A program made the position numbers and the translations under genes. DNA of 16,816 nucleotides from Halocafeteria seosinensis (Eukaryota; Sar; Bigyra; Bicosoecida), in assembly GCA_001687465.1 (NCBI GenBank), contig LVLI01000311.1, positions 1-16,816 on the forward strand, written 5' to 3'. Of the stretch, positions 1 to 9,001 are shown piece after piece; position 1 is the first letter of the stretch; each line of letters opens with the position of its first letter. The notes below the pieces were generated by a model. It had not been told where the DNA came from and did not search any database. It saw only the letters and a program-made list of their open reading frames with translations.

Positions 1-89
1 GTGTCACCTGTGAGGGGAGCGCTGTTAATCTGCACTCGACTACGTCCTTTATTGTGCTGGCGAGCTGCTTTTCTGTTGGAGCTTTTATG

Positions 90-1091
90 TTACTTGAGTA
101 ACTTGTTTAGGATGTGTAGCTCTACACACTGATCATCAGGGGAGAGTCGTAATATCTTGTTCAAAGTGGATCTGAAATACAGGGAGCAATTTGTATTACC
201 GCCAGAGTTAACATGATTCCAGGACATCGAGCTTGTAACACGTACTTCATATTCCGTGGATACTTGAACGCCCATACCCAGTCGATATCGGGGTCAGTGA
301 CGGCTCGGTAGAGGGACTCCCTCAACTGCGCGAATTGCTCCCCCTGTAACTCATCATAAGCGACACGTAGAATTTCTCCGAGAGGATTCTTTTTCGGGCC
401 TGTTGAAGATGCACTGCGTTCTTGGAACGGGTCTGCAAAATGGAAAGAACTGTCCTGAGAGTTATGCATGATATCTGCAACGCCGGACTTAACAGAGTCT
501 ACCTGAGCTCCCCATGGTCCGTATTGCGCGGAATGCTCCTCAGAGTCGCCATCTTCATCGGTGCTGAACGCATCTCTTTGACCTTCAAGGCTGCCCTGTT
601 CTGGAGACTTGCGCTTCCGTCGGGTAGATGCAACAGTCTGACATGGGAAATGCATGATGGTCTATCGCAGTGCTCTTGTAGATAACATCGGGCTCCTCCG
701 CTCCAGTTGCCACCTCGGCGGACGTAACGTGAGCCATTGCAGATGAATATCCCGTCAATCCAGGAGAGGTATTCGCTCACTGTCGCCCCTCCCTTAAATT
801 CCTTCACAACGGACTCCGGGTATTTCTCGTGAAAGCTCCAACACGCCTCCATTTTTCCATTTCGCTGCGTCAAGACGTAGGAGCGTTGTGATGTGTTTTC
901 AGATGGGTGTATAAGTCTTCCTTTGTGGTGCTGAAGTGCTCACACTCCCGACACTTTTGGGATCCGACCTTGCAGATGTTTGGATGACGCGATATCTCAT
1001 GTTTCCTCCGTCCGCTATATGACCGAAACGTTGCAGAGCATTGTCTGTCTCTACAAGTCAAGTGTACATCTTGATGAATGATGAACAACAA
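90..1091 (-). CDS. C2H2 zinc-finger protein gene, reading frame apparently broken
   Basis: The upstream part (870-1091) encodes two zinc-finger patterns: C-x4-C-x12-H-x4-H (CRDRQC...HEISRH) and C-x2-C-x12-H-x3-H (CRECEH...HLKTHH), so nucleic-acid binding is likely. Coding-like sequence continues at about 650-873 (EYLSWIDGIF, RCYLQEHCDR) and 264-655 (a basic TRRKRKSPE patch, an acidic stretch DEDGDSEEHS, then a helical segment). Each block is offset by one base from the previous one. A likely intron at 172-263 (gtatcc...ttcag, 92 nt) joins DWVWAFK to STLNKILRLS and a stop at 90-92. No intron fits either frame change well, and no ATG opens the finger frame, which a TGA closes upstream at 1098-1100. 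A first exon may lie further upstream, or the gene may be decayed or contain assembly errors. Family below the zinc-finger level is not recognised. Confidence 0.5.
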
Positions 1092-1500
1092 CTTTCAAAA
1101 TCTTGTACTGGTAGTGTACAACGTTGTACAGTACGACACTGTTAGTGTAATGCCCACGGCTTCTTAGGTTGTACATTTTCTCACTGATTGTACAGTATGT
1201 GCTTCCCTATGATTGCCATACAAGTGCGATACAACCCAGTGCCTCGGCCCGGCTCACTTCCCCCGGGCGACCAGCCCGGTTTGCGTAGGACACTTATGAA
1301 TTTTACGGTCTACTCCTCTCTGAACCGTGACATTTCAATATCAACATTAATAAAAGCCTGAACTCGCTCTGCTGTAGAGAATATACGAATGTGCATCCTC
1401 CATGAAGTGCGTTGCTCAACGCGGGCCAAACATGTAGAACGGTGGCTCGAGAACGCGGTTCTCGTAGACAGGGTGGGCATGTAGTGTTGTATTGTAAAGC
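1092..1500. other. Stretch without a recognisable gene
   Basis: No frame looks like a known protein. Between 1100 and 1200 there are several TGTACA-type short palindromes (GTGTACAACGTTGTACA and TTGTACAGTA). They may lie in the promoter or first intron of the zinc-finger gene, which reads leftward from here. That role is inference only. Confidence 0.3.
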
Positions 1501-1689
1501 AATATGAGTTGTAGTGTTACCTGAACACTCGCCAAAGTTGCAATTACTGTAGCTCGTACTGGTCGCGTCTGAAGGTGTCGGACTGCGGCCCAACTGATGA
1601 AATTTGAGTTGTACCGGTAGTGCTACCTGAAAAGTCGCGGAAGTTGCAATTACAGCTTGCGCTGGTCGCGCATGAAGGTGTCGGGCTGC
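1501..1689. repeat. Imperfect tandem duplication, two copies of about 88 bp
   Basis: Copy 1 (1501-1586) and copy 2 (1601-1689) share the ordered blocks TTGAGTTGTA-like, ACCTGAA, AGTTGCAATTAC, CTGGTCGCG and TGAAGGTGTCGG, with small indels. Start-to-start distance is 100 bp. On the minus strand both copies read D-T-F-x-R-D-Q in one frame. Copy 2 contains the last codons and stop of the small putative gene at 1650-1954, so copy 1 looks like a duplicated 3' end. Confidence 0.75.
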
Positions 1690-1954
1690 TGTAGCGCAAA
1701 CAGATCCTGCTCATCTCCTGTCACTTGTTGGGTCGTTTTTGACGCGTCAATGGATTCCCTCTTCTTGCCGTAGCTGCCAGACACGGGCGCCAGCTGCTAC
1801 CTAAGTGTAGCGGCTAACATCCAGCTGCCGGTGGGCCATCAGTCACATCTTCGTCGTAAATTGGGTTGTTGACAACACAGTGTCCGTTCTTCTTGCTGGG
1901 GGTGGGAATGCCGGCATACTGTACATCAGATTTCATACTTCTAGCCGCCATCAT
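1650..1954 (-). CDS. Possible small two-exon gene, unknown product
   Basis: A Met-Met start at 1954 opens a 36-codon exon (MMAARSMKSD...NPIYDED) to 1847. A gtgact...tagcag intron of 53 nt (1794-1846) would join it in phase to a 48-codon exon ending TAA at 1650 (LAPVSGSYGK...DTFMRDQRKL). The product would be 83 residues, with no signal peptide, membrane segment or known motif. The second exon has coding-like composition. The intron is shorter than the 63-90 nt of the reliable genes, and its donor side overlaps a copy of the 22-bp dispersed motif. If unspliced, the first frame continues to a stop at 1814. I do not recognise the protein, and the gene model is tentative. Confidence 0.28.
1827..1848 (+). 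repeat. 22-bp dispersed motif, copy A
   Basis: GCCGGTGGGCCATCAGTCAC plus AT. It differs at two positions from copy C (16691-16712, opposite strand) and three from copy B (2083-2104). Unlike B and C it is not beside a TG microsatellite. Confidence 0.6.
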
Positions 1955-2057
1955 AGAGGATGTTGCCTGCGGTAGGAATGAAAATAAGAACAATGCATAC
2001 AGTACTTTGCGATGAATGATATGGACTGTAGACACCCCTTGTAGCTCGCCCAGAAGT

Positions 2058-2127
2058 ACACACACACACTCGCAGAAGTTTCGCCGGTGGGCTATCTGCC
2101 ACATACATGTGTGTGTGTGTGTGTGTG
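2058..2127. repeat. CA and TG microsatellites facing each other
   Basis: A (CA) tract at 2058-2069 and a 20-bp (TG) tract at 2108-2127 flank copy B of the 22-bp motif. The two tracts are complementary and could pair as a hairpin with a loop of about 38 nt. From 1955 to 2404 nothing else is recognisable. Minus-strand frames here are dominated by Thr-His repeats from the microsatellite. Confidence 0.8.
2083..2104 (+). repeat. 22-bp dispersed motif, copy B
   Basis: GCCGGTGGGCTATCTGCCAC plus AT. It is identical to copy C (reverse complement of 16691-16712) except for one base. In both copies the motif runs straight into a TG tract. Confidence 0.7.
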
Positions 2128-2404
2128 AGAAGTTCCAGAACCCGCGGGTTCAATACTTTCCATACATCCACACCATACGGACTTATTGTAAATGAAACCA
2201 AAAATGGTATCACACGTTCTGCTAGGATTCAGTGAAATGTATGCGACCATTGGGATCCAAAAAAAATGAACATGTACATGCCTTCGTGGACAGCTTGGCT
2301 TAGATATTGGCTCGTGCACCCACCCTTCCCCAATATAGAGCTTACCTACCGACAACATACATGGGTTCACTCAGTCACTACCCCGTTCTCTTAAAAAGGC
2401 CACG

Positions 2405-2797
2405 ATGCGGGTGATAGCAACAGAAGAAGAGAGATACGGCATATATTTCAGGGAGGAAGGCATGAGCTCTGCGTCCCTCCTGGAGCGTCTTCCCGAAACT
2501 TCCGCGAGACAAGAAGAAAACTTTGCGGTGGCTGTCACGCAGGATGAGATGCATGCGCTTAAACGGTTCAATTCGTATCGCAATGAGGCTCGATTGAATG
2601 AGCTGACTGACCTGCTGTTGTCAACCCTACCGAAGTCACCGATTCATGAGTTTAAAAAGGCTGTAAACAATAAAGACAATACGGTGAAGAACAGCTTCCG
2701 GGACGAGAGCAAGCATGTGTGTGTGAGCAAAAGGGGGCTGATGCAATGCGTACTACTGTACGATTGTCAAACAGTTCTTTCGGATAAAACGAGATGA
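2405..2797 (+). CDS. Hypothetical protein, 130 codons, unrecognised
   Basis: An ATG at 2405 opens a 130-residue frame ending TGA at 2795-2797. Residues 1-95 look like a soluble, charged, helical protein (EEERYGIYFREEG, LLERLPETSARQEENFAV, NEARLNELTDLLLSTLPKSP). After about residue 100 the composition is less convincing (HVCVSKRGLMQCVLLYDCQ), so the true gene may splice away or end near 2690. A GTGTGTGTGAG donor-like site lies around 2717. No family, signal peptide or membrane segment is seen. It could also be a fragment of a larger gene. Confidence 0.42.
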   Translation: MRVIATEEERYGIYFREEGMSSASLLERLPETSARQEENFAVAVTQDEMHALKRFNSYRNEARLNELTDLLLSTLPKSPIHEFKKAVNNKDNTVKNSFRDESKHVCVSKRGLMQCVLLYDCQTVLSDKTR

Positions 2798-4408
2798 GGG
2801 GCCGGGCGAAACGCCAATGTAGCTCTATAATATGCGAATAACGAAGGCGTAAAGTACTTGTCCCATCTGTTGTACATGTTTAACAGCCCGTTCAAATCTA
2901 GGCAGACTCCTTCCTCTAACACTTGCATTTATTTTTAAATCCTCCTTACTTCGGTAGTGGGGTCTGACCTTTAGCAACAGTTGTTGACTACGGACAGGTA
3001 CCAAGTAACAAATACAACGGACTCCAACATTTTCGGATGCTCGTCAGATGTGTACCGCATATCCTTCATGTGCTCGAGAGCACTGTAAAGGCCACAACTA
3101 AGCTAAGAAGCAGTAACGGTGTGTACTGTAAGCGTATGGAACTGTGCATGTCTGTGGTCGCTTTTCGGACTCAAAACAGTGCCTAACGTTTGAACACATA
3201 CTCAGGGTTATAGACTGCCAGCACTCTCATGAAAAGCGGTTTTTCACTATGCCTTAGTAGCAAGGACCAAGACGCAATCTCATTAATCTACGGCTGAAAA
3301 TGCTGACGCTCCCGTGGCGGTGGCTAACTACACTTGAACTGTCCCATATTAGGGAATTCTTGCCGCGCAGTTTAAGTGCGTAGCGACTTTAGCAAACCTC
3401 AGAAACACAGCAAGGCACAGTAGGAGCCACTGCGTCTACGCGACGGTAGAGTCCAAATTCGATACCCACGGCCGGATACGAAGTACTACCCACTGCTTAC
3501 CATTGGTAATCTATCTTTAGGGATCGGCACATGGTACGTTATGGATCTTTGGTAGCATTGTAATCAAATTCGTCCCGAACTTGCGTAGCAATGTGCAAGT
3601 TCCACACACTTGGTCTACATTGAGCACGATCCGCACAGCATGTCTATTGCGTACTGTTGTACTTGACTAGCAACTGCATGTTACGGACTTCCTCAATTGA
3701 CCACGATAATAACTTCTTGTTCGTCAGGGGCGCATCTGGGAATCGGTAGCCATTGTCGATCCAGGCAAATGACGTGGAATTCTCTGACAGAGATCATACT
3801 AAACGAAGGTAGCACAATGGGGCTAGAGTCTCGAGGTAGGTAGCCAGCAGCTTGCGATTACTATCGGACCGGGCGCCCTCTTCGTCGATCGGCCGATTCG
3901 AAAAATTCGCTAGTAGAATCGAAAATACATCGGGACATATTAGTAAAAAGGGGACTATGCACCGAAATCACTTGCACGACATCGTCTCACAGCTACAGGA
4001 AGCATGGTTGTGTACAAGTAGTCGCAGTTTCCCTCAACGCGGACTCGTGTGTATGTGGCATGCAGTTGTAGAGAGAGTCTTATTCATCGTGTACCTATAT
4101 CGAACGGTTTCGCGTATTCCAGCAAGTGATAGTGCAGAGTAAGCGTCGGGTTCTTATGGACACGGTGAATATTGTAAGCTCGACCTGCTTCTTGATGGTT
4201 CTTCGACTCAATACCACACACGCATGCACACCTGTGGTGTATGAGTTCGGCTTGTTTGTCGTATACTGCGTATGCGTCCCTTCCCATTCTCTTGAGTGAA
4301 TACTTCTTGAGTGGTTTCCTTGTACAGGATTTTCTTTTGTGCTCCACTGCTTTTTCTTGGGTGGTGGACCTCGCACGTCACAGGTCGAGGAATCTCGAAA
4401 CTGTCACC
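2798..4408. other. 1.6 kb with no convincing gene
   Basis: Frames here are short or have implausible composition. The best, at 3852-4142 on the plus strand (96 codons), has a partly reasonable N-terminal half (GRFEKFASRIENTSG) but ends in low-quality hydrophobic sequence and shows no motif. A short palindrome ATCGGCCGAT lies near 3888. I see no tRNA-like T-arm, no long terminal repeats and no transposase signature. Confidence 0.4.
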
Positions 4409-4757
4409 ATGATGATCGCTTTGTGGAAGCAAGCAGACATGGCAGACACGGATATCAATACATCAAATTTTGTAAGTGGCCGAACAATTCTAATAATTTT
4501 GGTTTGGCAATACCAGCATATTTGTCGAAGTATCTATTGCACAGACAGGGGAAAGTCCTCTGCACTGGAGGGGAACGATTTAAGAGTCCATCGTCCGTAC
4601 AACGGAGCTTGTTGCCGAGGGGCTAAGTCAAGACGAGCAAGATGTACCAAATAAAGCAATGGAATCGTTCCGGGAAGCGCTAGGAAAAGCACGAATACTG
4701 TACGCGCCTCGCCTGGAGAGGGAAACGTATGAGAAGTGGGTCAGAAACACCAGCTAA
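4409..4757 (+). CDS. Possible two-exon small gene, unknown product
   Basis: Exon 1 (4409-4471) reads MMIALWKQADMADTDINTSN. It ends at a good donor, gtaagt. A second block ending TAA at 4755-4757 reads SIVRTTELVAEGLSQDEQDV then AMESFREALGKARILYAPRL, which has strongly protein-like, helical composition. Splicing 4472-4586 (115 nt, acceptor tttaagag) joins them in phase to 77 residues. That intron is longer and its acceptor poorer than in the reliable genes. An in-frame TAA at about 4581 blocks the alternative splice at the better acceptor ttgcacag. This may be a small helical subunit or a decayed fragment. Family not recognised. Confidence 0.3.
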
Positions 4758-4832
4758 GTATCCTCCTTGAAATGGACCGACTAGGGAAGGCCTTGCTCTC
4801 TTGGAAGAGGTGATGAAAGAAAACTATGGAAA

Positions 4833-5120
4833 ATGCCGGTGGAACGTCTTCTCAAGACGACCCAGTCGGTGGTAGTAATGGTTCTCGTTGGAGCAAGCAG
4901 ATCCCGAATCGCCTTCTCCACGGACTTGCTGGAACAACTACAGGGAATAGAGGCAGCTGCCTCTGGGAGTAACGCCAACGCGTTGGGCAAGTATGAACTT
5001 GTTCTCGGTCGATGGCGCATTCTGGAAGAATGTGACCTGCATGCATGCGAGCAAGTTCTACACGTGGCACATAAGAAGTTACGGACGCTTCTAATCCAGG
5101 GCTCACAAAATCGAGCCTAG
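4833..5120 (+). CDS. Helical hypothetical protein, 95 codons
   Basis: The frame from ATG 4833 to TAG 5118-5120 has a convincing helical second half (FSTDLLEQLQGIEAA, ALGKYELVLGRWRILEE, CEQVLHVAHKKLRTLLIQ). The first half is doubtful. An ATG at 4826 in another frame reads a more natural start (MENAGGTSSQDDPVGGSNGS) but meets the helical part one base out of phase. It lies 75 bp after the preceding candidate gene and could be a further exon of it. No recognisable domain. Confidence 0.33.
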   Translation: MPVERLLKTTQSVVVMVLVGASRSRIAFSTDLLEQLQGIEAAASGSNANALGKYELVLGRWRILEECDLHACEQVLHVAHKKLRTLLIQGSQNRA

Positions 5121-5496
5121 AAAATGTTTGACGATACAGGAAGTTCTCCTGCAATGGAAGTACTATAGCAATTGCGTTTTTCAGTGGTGACCGGTACCCG
5201 ACAGAATAGAAGAGGGCATACCGTAAAGGATTTAGAAGGCATCAACTTGCCGGAGCGCCTATTGCGCTTCTAGCTAAGTTATCATCCCCGCTTTTAGCAC
5301 AAGATTCAAAATTTACAGCCCCTACCATTCAGGGATTGTGCGTGAGAGTCCACCAAGTCAGAACCGAAATGATCATGCTACGTCTTCACGGATACTGAAA
5401 CAGTTAGCGCATGGCTTGAAAAACGAGCTCGACCGATTACCTTCCACCGACTTTAGTAACAAAGAACGTTACTAGCCAAAAAAAAGGTTCAATGAC
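5121..5496. other. Stretch without a recognisable gene
   Basis: No frame longer than about 60 codons has protein-like composition, and I see no repeat, RNA gene or promoter element that I can name. The nearest features are the helical ORF ending at 5120 and the minus-strand exon pair beginning at 5497. Confidence 0.4.
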
Positions 5497-5731
5497 TTAC
5501 TCGGTGAAGCGTATGTCGCCATGATGCAGACCGCTGTCGTAGACACACTAAAGTGATTGCGTACGTTATTTTGCTGAATGCATTGGAGCATAGGAAATCG
5601 GCTGTTTACCCTCGATCTTCTGTCGGCGCTTTCCATGGTCTTGTACAGTAACGAGGCAGGAGTTCTCAGTTGAACGCGTTGCTCAAGCGTGTCGACCACA
5701 CTTCCCTGTGACAGCACCGGAACGTTGCATT
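5497..5731 (-). CDS. Possible exon pair of an unknown minus-strand gene
   Basis: An acceptor-like ttatttgccag (5732 and above) precedes an exon at 5610-5731 reading CNVPVLSQGSVVDTLEQRVQ then ASLLYKTMESADRRSR. A good gtaaac...cactttag intron of 62 nt (5548-5609) joins it in phase to 5497-5547, reading CVYDSGLHHGDIRFTE and stop. Intron size matches the reliable genes. No start codon is assigned, so the gene would have to begin further upstream (higher coordinates), perhaps with the block at 5890-6039. No known domain. Confidence 0.3.
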
Positions 5732-5889
5732 CTGGCAAATAAAGATGAAGTACTGCACTAAAATTAACAGCACCTATGGATCCAGACCGTCAACGGCATC
5801 TGTCACACACTGTGATAGTGTATGTATGTTATACAATTTCAGCCTTCTGTGGTACGACAGCGAACTGGAAGCAGATTCGTATGTTCGCA

Positions 5890-6039
5890 TCAAACGTCGC
5901 CCCTGCCCCCCAGTGTCAGGGTCCCATTTTGTAGAGGAAGCCCCGTCGGGTCTACACCATCTATCCAAACGTCTCTTTGACGGGCTTGCGTCCACTCCGC
6001 TAAGTCGTGGTAGTATTGCGGACGGCATACCTTGCGTTT
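5890..6039 (-). CDS. Coding-like fragment, possible exon of unknown gene
   Basis: The minus-strand frame reads KRKVCRPQYYHDLAEWTQAR then QRDVWIDGVDPTGLPLQNGT and a TGA at 5890. Composition and periodicity are protein-like. Immediately downstream, a frame one base off (LMRTYESASSSLSYHRRLKL, to about 5774) is also open, the same kind of one-base offset seen in the zinc-finger gene and at the end of the JmjC gene. A plus-strand frame (5745-6098) covers the same bases but looks less natural. Neither a start nor splice sites are certain. Confidence 0.25.
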   Translation of the reverse strand, partial: KRKVCRPQYYHDLAEWTQARQRDVWIDGVDPTGLPLQNGTLTLGGRGDV

Positions 6040-6265
6040 GCCAGCTTGAGCACATGACCATAACGGGCAATTCAATTGCCCGAGTTTGCAATGTTTGAGA
6101 ACGCAGCGATATTCCCACAAGGTAGCAAAACAAAACCAAACAGGGAGTATTTTCCCGTGCCTGTTGCCGCATCCTCTTTGTGCTTGCGCATACACAATTG
6201 GCGCAATTGCATGTATTTTACTAATGACGCTAACACTCGGTCTTCACTGAAGATACGGTAATGGC

Positions 6266-6472
6266 CTAGCCGAGTTCGTAATGACGTTCACATGACTGAT
6301 AGGTTTCTTCTAGATCTTCCAATACACTTTCTATGAGTTCATACGAACTTCTTGCTCTCTTAAGCGCACGGTACACTGAGTAGAGCTCATCCGCGTTGCA
6401 AACAGTACCTGTCAATTCGCATATTCCAAACAGTGCATCACAAAAACTGCTATAGTGCGGTATCGGTATCAT
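6266..6472 (-). other. Probable C-terminal continuation of the JmjC gene, one base out of frame
   Basis: Directly abutting the TGA of the JmjC gene is an open frame of 68 codons (FDMIPIPHYSSFCDALFG ... ELIESVLEDLEETYQSCERH) ending TAG at 6266. Its composition is as protein-like as the exon before it. It meets that exon, with no room for an intron, in the frame that would result if one base were missing near 6480. Either the annotated stop is real and this is vestigial, or there is a one-base sequence error or mutation. Confidence 0.4.
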
Positions 6473-8840
6473 GTCAAACCTTGTTCATTCAAATCCGATT
6501 CCCATAAGCCTTCATATCGAGCCTTCAGCCAGTCATAGTAGGAACCCAAATAATCCCCACAGAACTTGTCCGTACCGTCTAGAATATTAGTTTGCTCGCC
6601 GCGCTTTCCTTTTTCGCATTGATTCTGCAATTTACAAAAGCACAAGAAAACTGCGTGGATATCTATGTTCTTTTCGTTAGTGCGAATACCCGTACATTAA
6701 GCGCGTTTCGAACTTCCTCAACTTTGCCTGCTTCTTGGACGGTGGAGCTGATTGAAACGCTTAGAGGGGTGCGATGCCAAGGACTACCCCACTTCCCTGA
6801 AGCATCATCCATTCCACTTTCCGGGTAAATATGATAGAGCGTCTGGTGCCAGTAGGAAGACGGGTAGTAAATGAATTCGCCTGGATACACCTGTAGTATC
6901 CAAGGAGACAAGCCAACACATGACAGATTGCGTCACTGCCGCTCCTCCGGAGGCTACAAGTTGTCCTACAACTTACCGTTGAGTTCATGCATTTAGCAAG
7001 GTAGAGCTGTGGCCGTGCCTGAAAATCTGGAGAATGTGCATCAAATTGATCATTTCGAATTCCCAGATATCCAGTTTCTTGGTTGGAGCAAAGGAACCAC
7101 GTTTTGGCACCCAAAAGCTGCAGTTGCCAAGAGCCTACGGGAAGCCAATCGCGGTGGATATTCATGCCACCTCTATGCCCTCCTGTGTCACATTAGCAAA
7201 CTGCTGGTACTTGTGCAAAATGTAAACTTGAAAGAGTGTGTTGAAACCCACCAATGGTCATTAGCTTCCATCTCGTACCCCATTCAAATCTTACTTTATC
7301 CTCAAACTTGCGGAAACCAGCTCCCGTTTTCAAGCCATGAGATTCATCTTGGAATAACGGCGGTAGNCTGCGGTTATTGATTCCGAGGAAGCGAATCAAA
7401 GAGTCCCATTCGAGCCATGTGGGACTCCATATTCCATGGATTCCCGAGTGAGTACGATTTCTGCAATCCTAGTACGATGTGCTCCAACTTAAGAGTCAGA
7501 AAGGGAACGCGTGAAGCACGTACTGTATGTATTCGTTTCCAGGGGTACGTTCACCGTGTGTGTAATCCAGAAGCTTGAGCATTCGCCGCTGTAAAGGCGT
7601 TGTAATGAGATCCCATGGAATGCAAAAACCTGGCAAAGGTAAGATGATAACTTACCAACGAGATGTGGCCACTGGGATCCAGTACGTGATCATGAGAGCC
7701 GAAGGGGTGGTAACTTACGACAGATTTATCCGAGAAATACTCCAAAAACGCAACCAGCTTTCGTTGCATTCGATCTAGCTCGCTATCGTTGAATGCGTGT
7801 TGGAGAATAAAAGGTTTAGCCCCTTGAAGATACTGAAAGTTTTCAGGTTTGTATAGGTCATCCACTGTGAGCCGTTTTAGTTTCCCTGGAGGACGACTGG
7901 GTAGCGAGGAGTTCCAGCTTTGCGCCTTCTGTAGAGTCTGCTGTAGCCTTGTTCCCATCTCTTCTCCCTTCTTCGTCGACGCTAATTCTAAACATTCTTT
8001 GTAGTTCTTTGCCGCCTCACGATGATCCGGTGCTTCATCAAGCACTTGACGCAGCAAGTTCAAGGCTTCATCAAAATGGCCCCGACGCATGTACGCAACT
8101 CCTAGGTTCATTTTGGCCTGGTGTCGCTGTATTATACGTTCATTCAACCAAAAGAAAAATGACCAGAGACAATTATGGGCGGATACACGAGCGAAACTTA
8201 CCTGAGGAGACACTTGATACACTTTTTCAAATATGTGAAACGCTGCGGCTTCGCCAAATTTGTGGACGGTACTTATCGCTTCATCCGTCAAGAAGTCTGC
8301 ACGGTCCTCTGGGTCGTAAAAGTGCGTGGCTTCTTCGAAAACCGCGTGAACGTGGTCAGCGGCAAGGGCGCTCAAAGATCTAATGGTCCCATCATCCTTT
8401 CCGCTACTTTTCGGAAGAGGGGGATCTTGAGCGGTCACAGTGTCGTTAATTTCTTTGGCCACTTCGAAGGCCCGCTGTAAATGTGCCTGCAGGATCTCCT
8501 CAGTCACCTCGCCTTCCCCATCCCAGATCATTTCTGGGAGATCCGCGTCCTGCTGGGCTACTTCCCATCCATTATCGTCTCCATGTGGATCTAGCAAAAT
8601 GTTCTTGTAGCTCTTTAGATCTTGAACTCTTGCTATCTCGTCCTTCAAGTCGCTTAGAGCAAACTGCAGGTGCGTCCCTTGAATCACATCTCCATGTCTT
8701 CTTGGCGTAGCTGAAGGACGGCGCGCACTAGCTCCCGCCTGGTCAATGGAAGAAGCAGCAAGCACTATCAAAAGCGAAAATAGTATCAAATGGCTGAAAA
8801 AGAGCACAACTGTCTGCCCGGACGCCGTTGGAATGCGCAT
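6469..8840 (-). CDS. Membrane-anchored TPR and JmjC-domain Fe(II)/2-oxoglutarate oxygenase
   Basis: Seven exons: 8202-8840, 7656-8126, 7524-7588, 7252-7460, 6977-7182, 6696-6890 and 6469-6624. Introns are 63-86 nt and all phases agree, giving 646 residues. The first intron could instead end at 8118, removing three residues. Residues 11-29 (VVLFFSHLILFSLLIVLAA) form a signal peptide or anchor, so the protein probably enters the ER. Around residues 214-262 lies a TPR-type helical pair (AKMNLGVAYMRRGHFDEALN). The JmjC core follows: HxD iron ligands His471 and Asp473 (NIHRDW), a likely 2-oxoglutarate Lys488 (LLGAKTW) and distal His545 (GEFIYYPSSYWHQTL). Active-site residues are intact, so hydroxylase activity on a secretory-pathway protein is plausible, but the substrate is unknown. 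Base 7367 is N (Ser or Arg codon). The C-terminus may extend out of frame to 6266. Divergent neighbour: the E2 gene. Confidence 0.88.
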
Positions 8841-9001
8841 GTCGATGGAAATCCCTCCCTGTCACGCAGACAATCAGTCGACGACGGGTTAGGTGATGAC
8901 AATGCTGGTCGAAAGACTGTAGCGAGACAAATACAAAACGACAACGTAATACGGTCAAATAGACTGAAGTTGGTTATGCGACCGAAAGCCCGATTTTGTT
9001 T

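Noticed and set aside
3440-3490. Possible tRNA T-arm (AATTCGATACC)
   Set aside because: No matching acceptor, D-arm or anticodon arm could be built around it on either strand.
4575-4600. Reassigned stop codon (TAA read as Gln), suggested by a protein-like frame interrupted by TAA near 4581
   Set aside because: The kinesin, E2, Rab and JmjC genes have no in-frame TAA or TAG, and their Gln residues use CAA/CAG. They end at ordinary TGA or TAG codons.
5745-6098. Plus-strand 117-codon ORF
   Set aside because: It overlaps a more natural minus-strand reading and shows no motif or good start context. I could not exclude it fully.
6460-6500. Programmed ribosomal frameshift at the end of the JmjC gene
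   Set aside because: No slippery heptamer or obvious downstream structure is visible, and similar offsets occur in poorly conserved genes. A sequence error or mutation is simpler.
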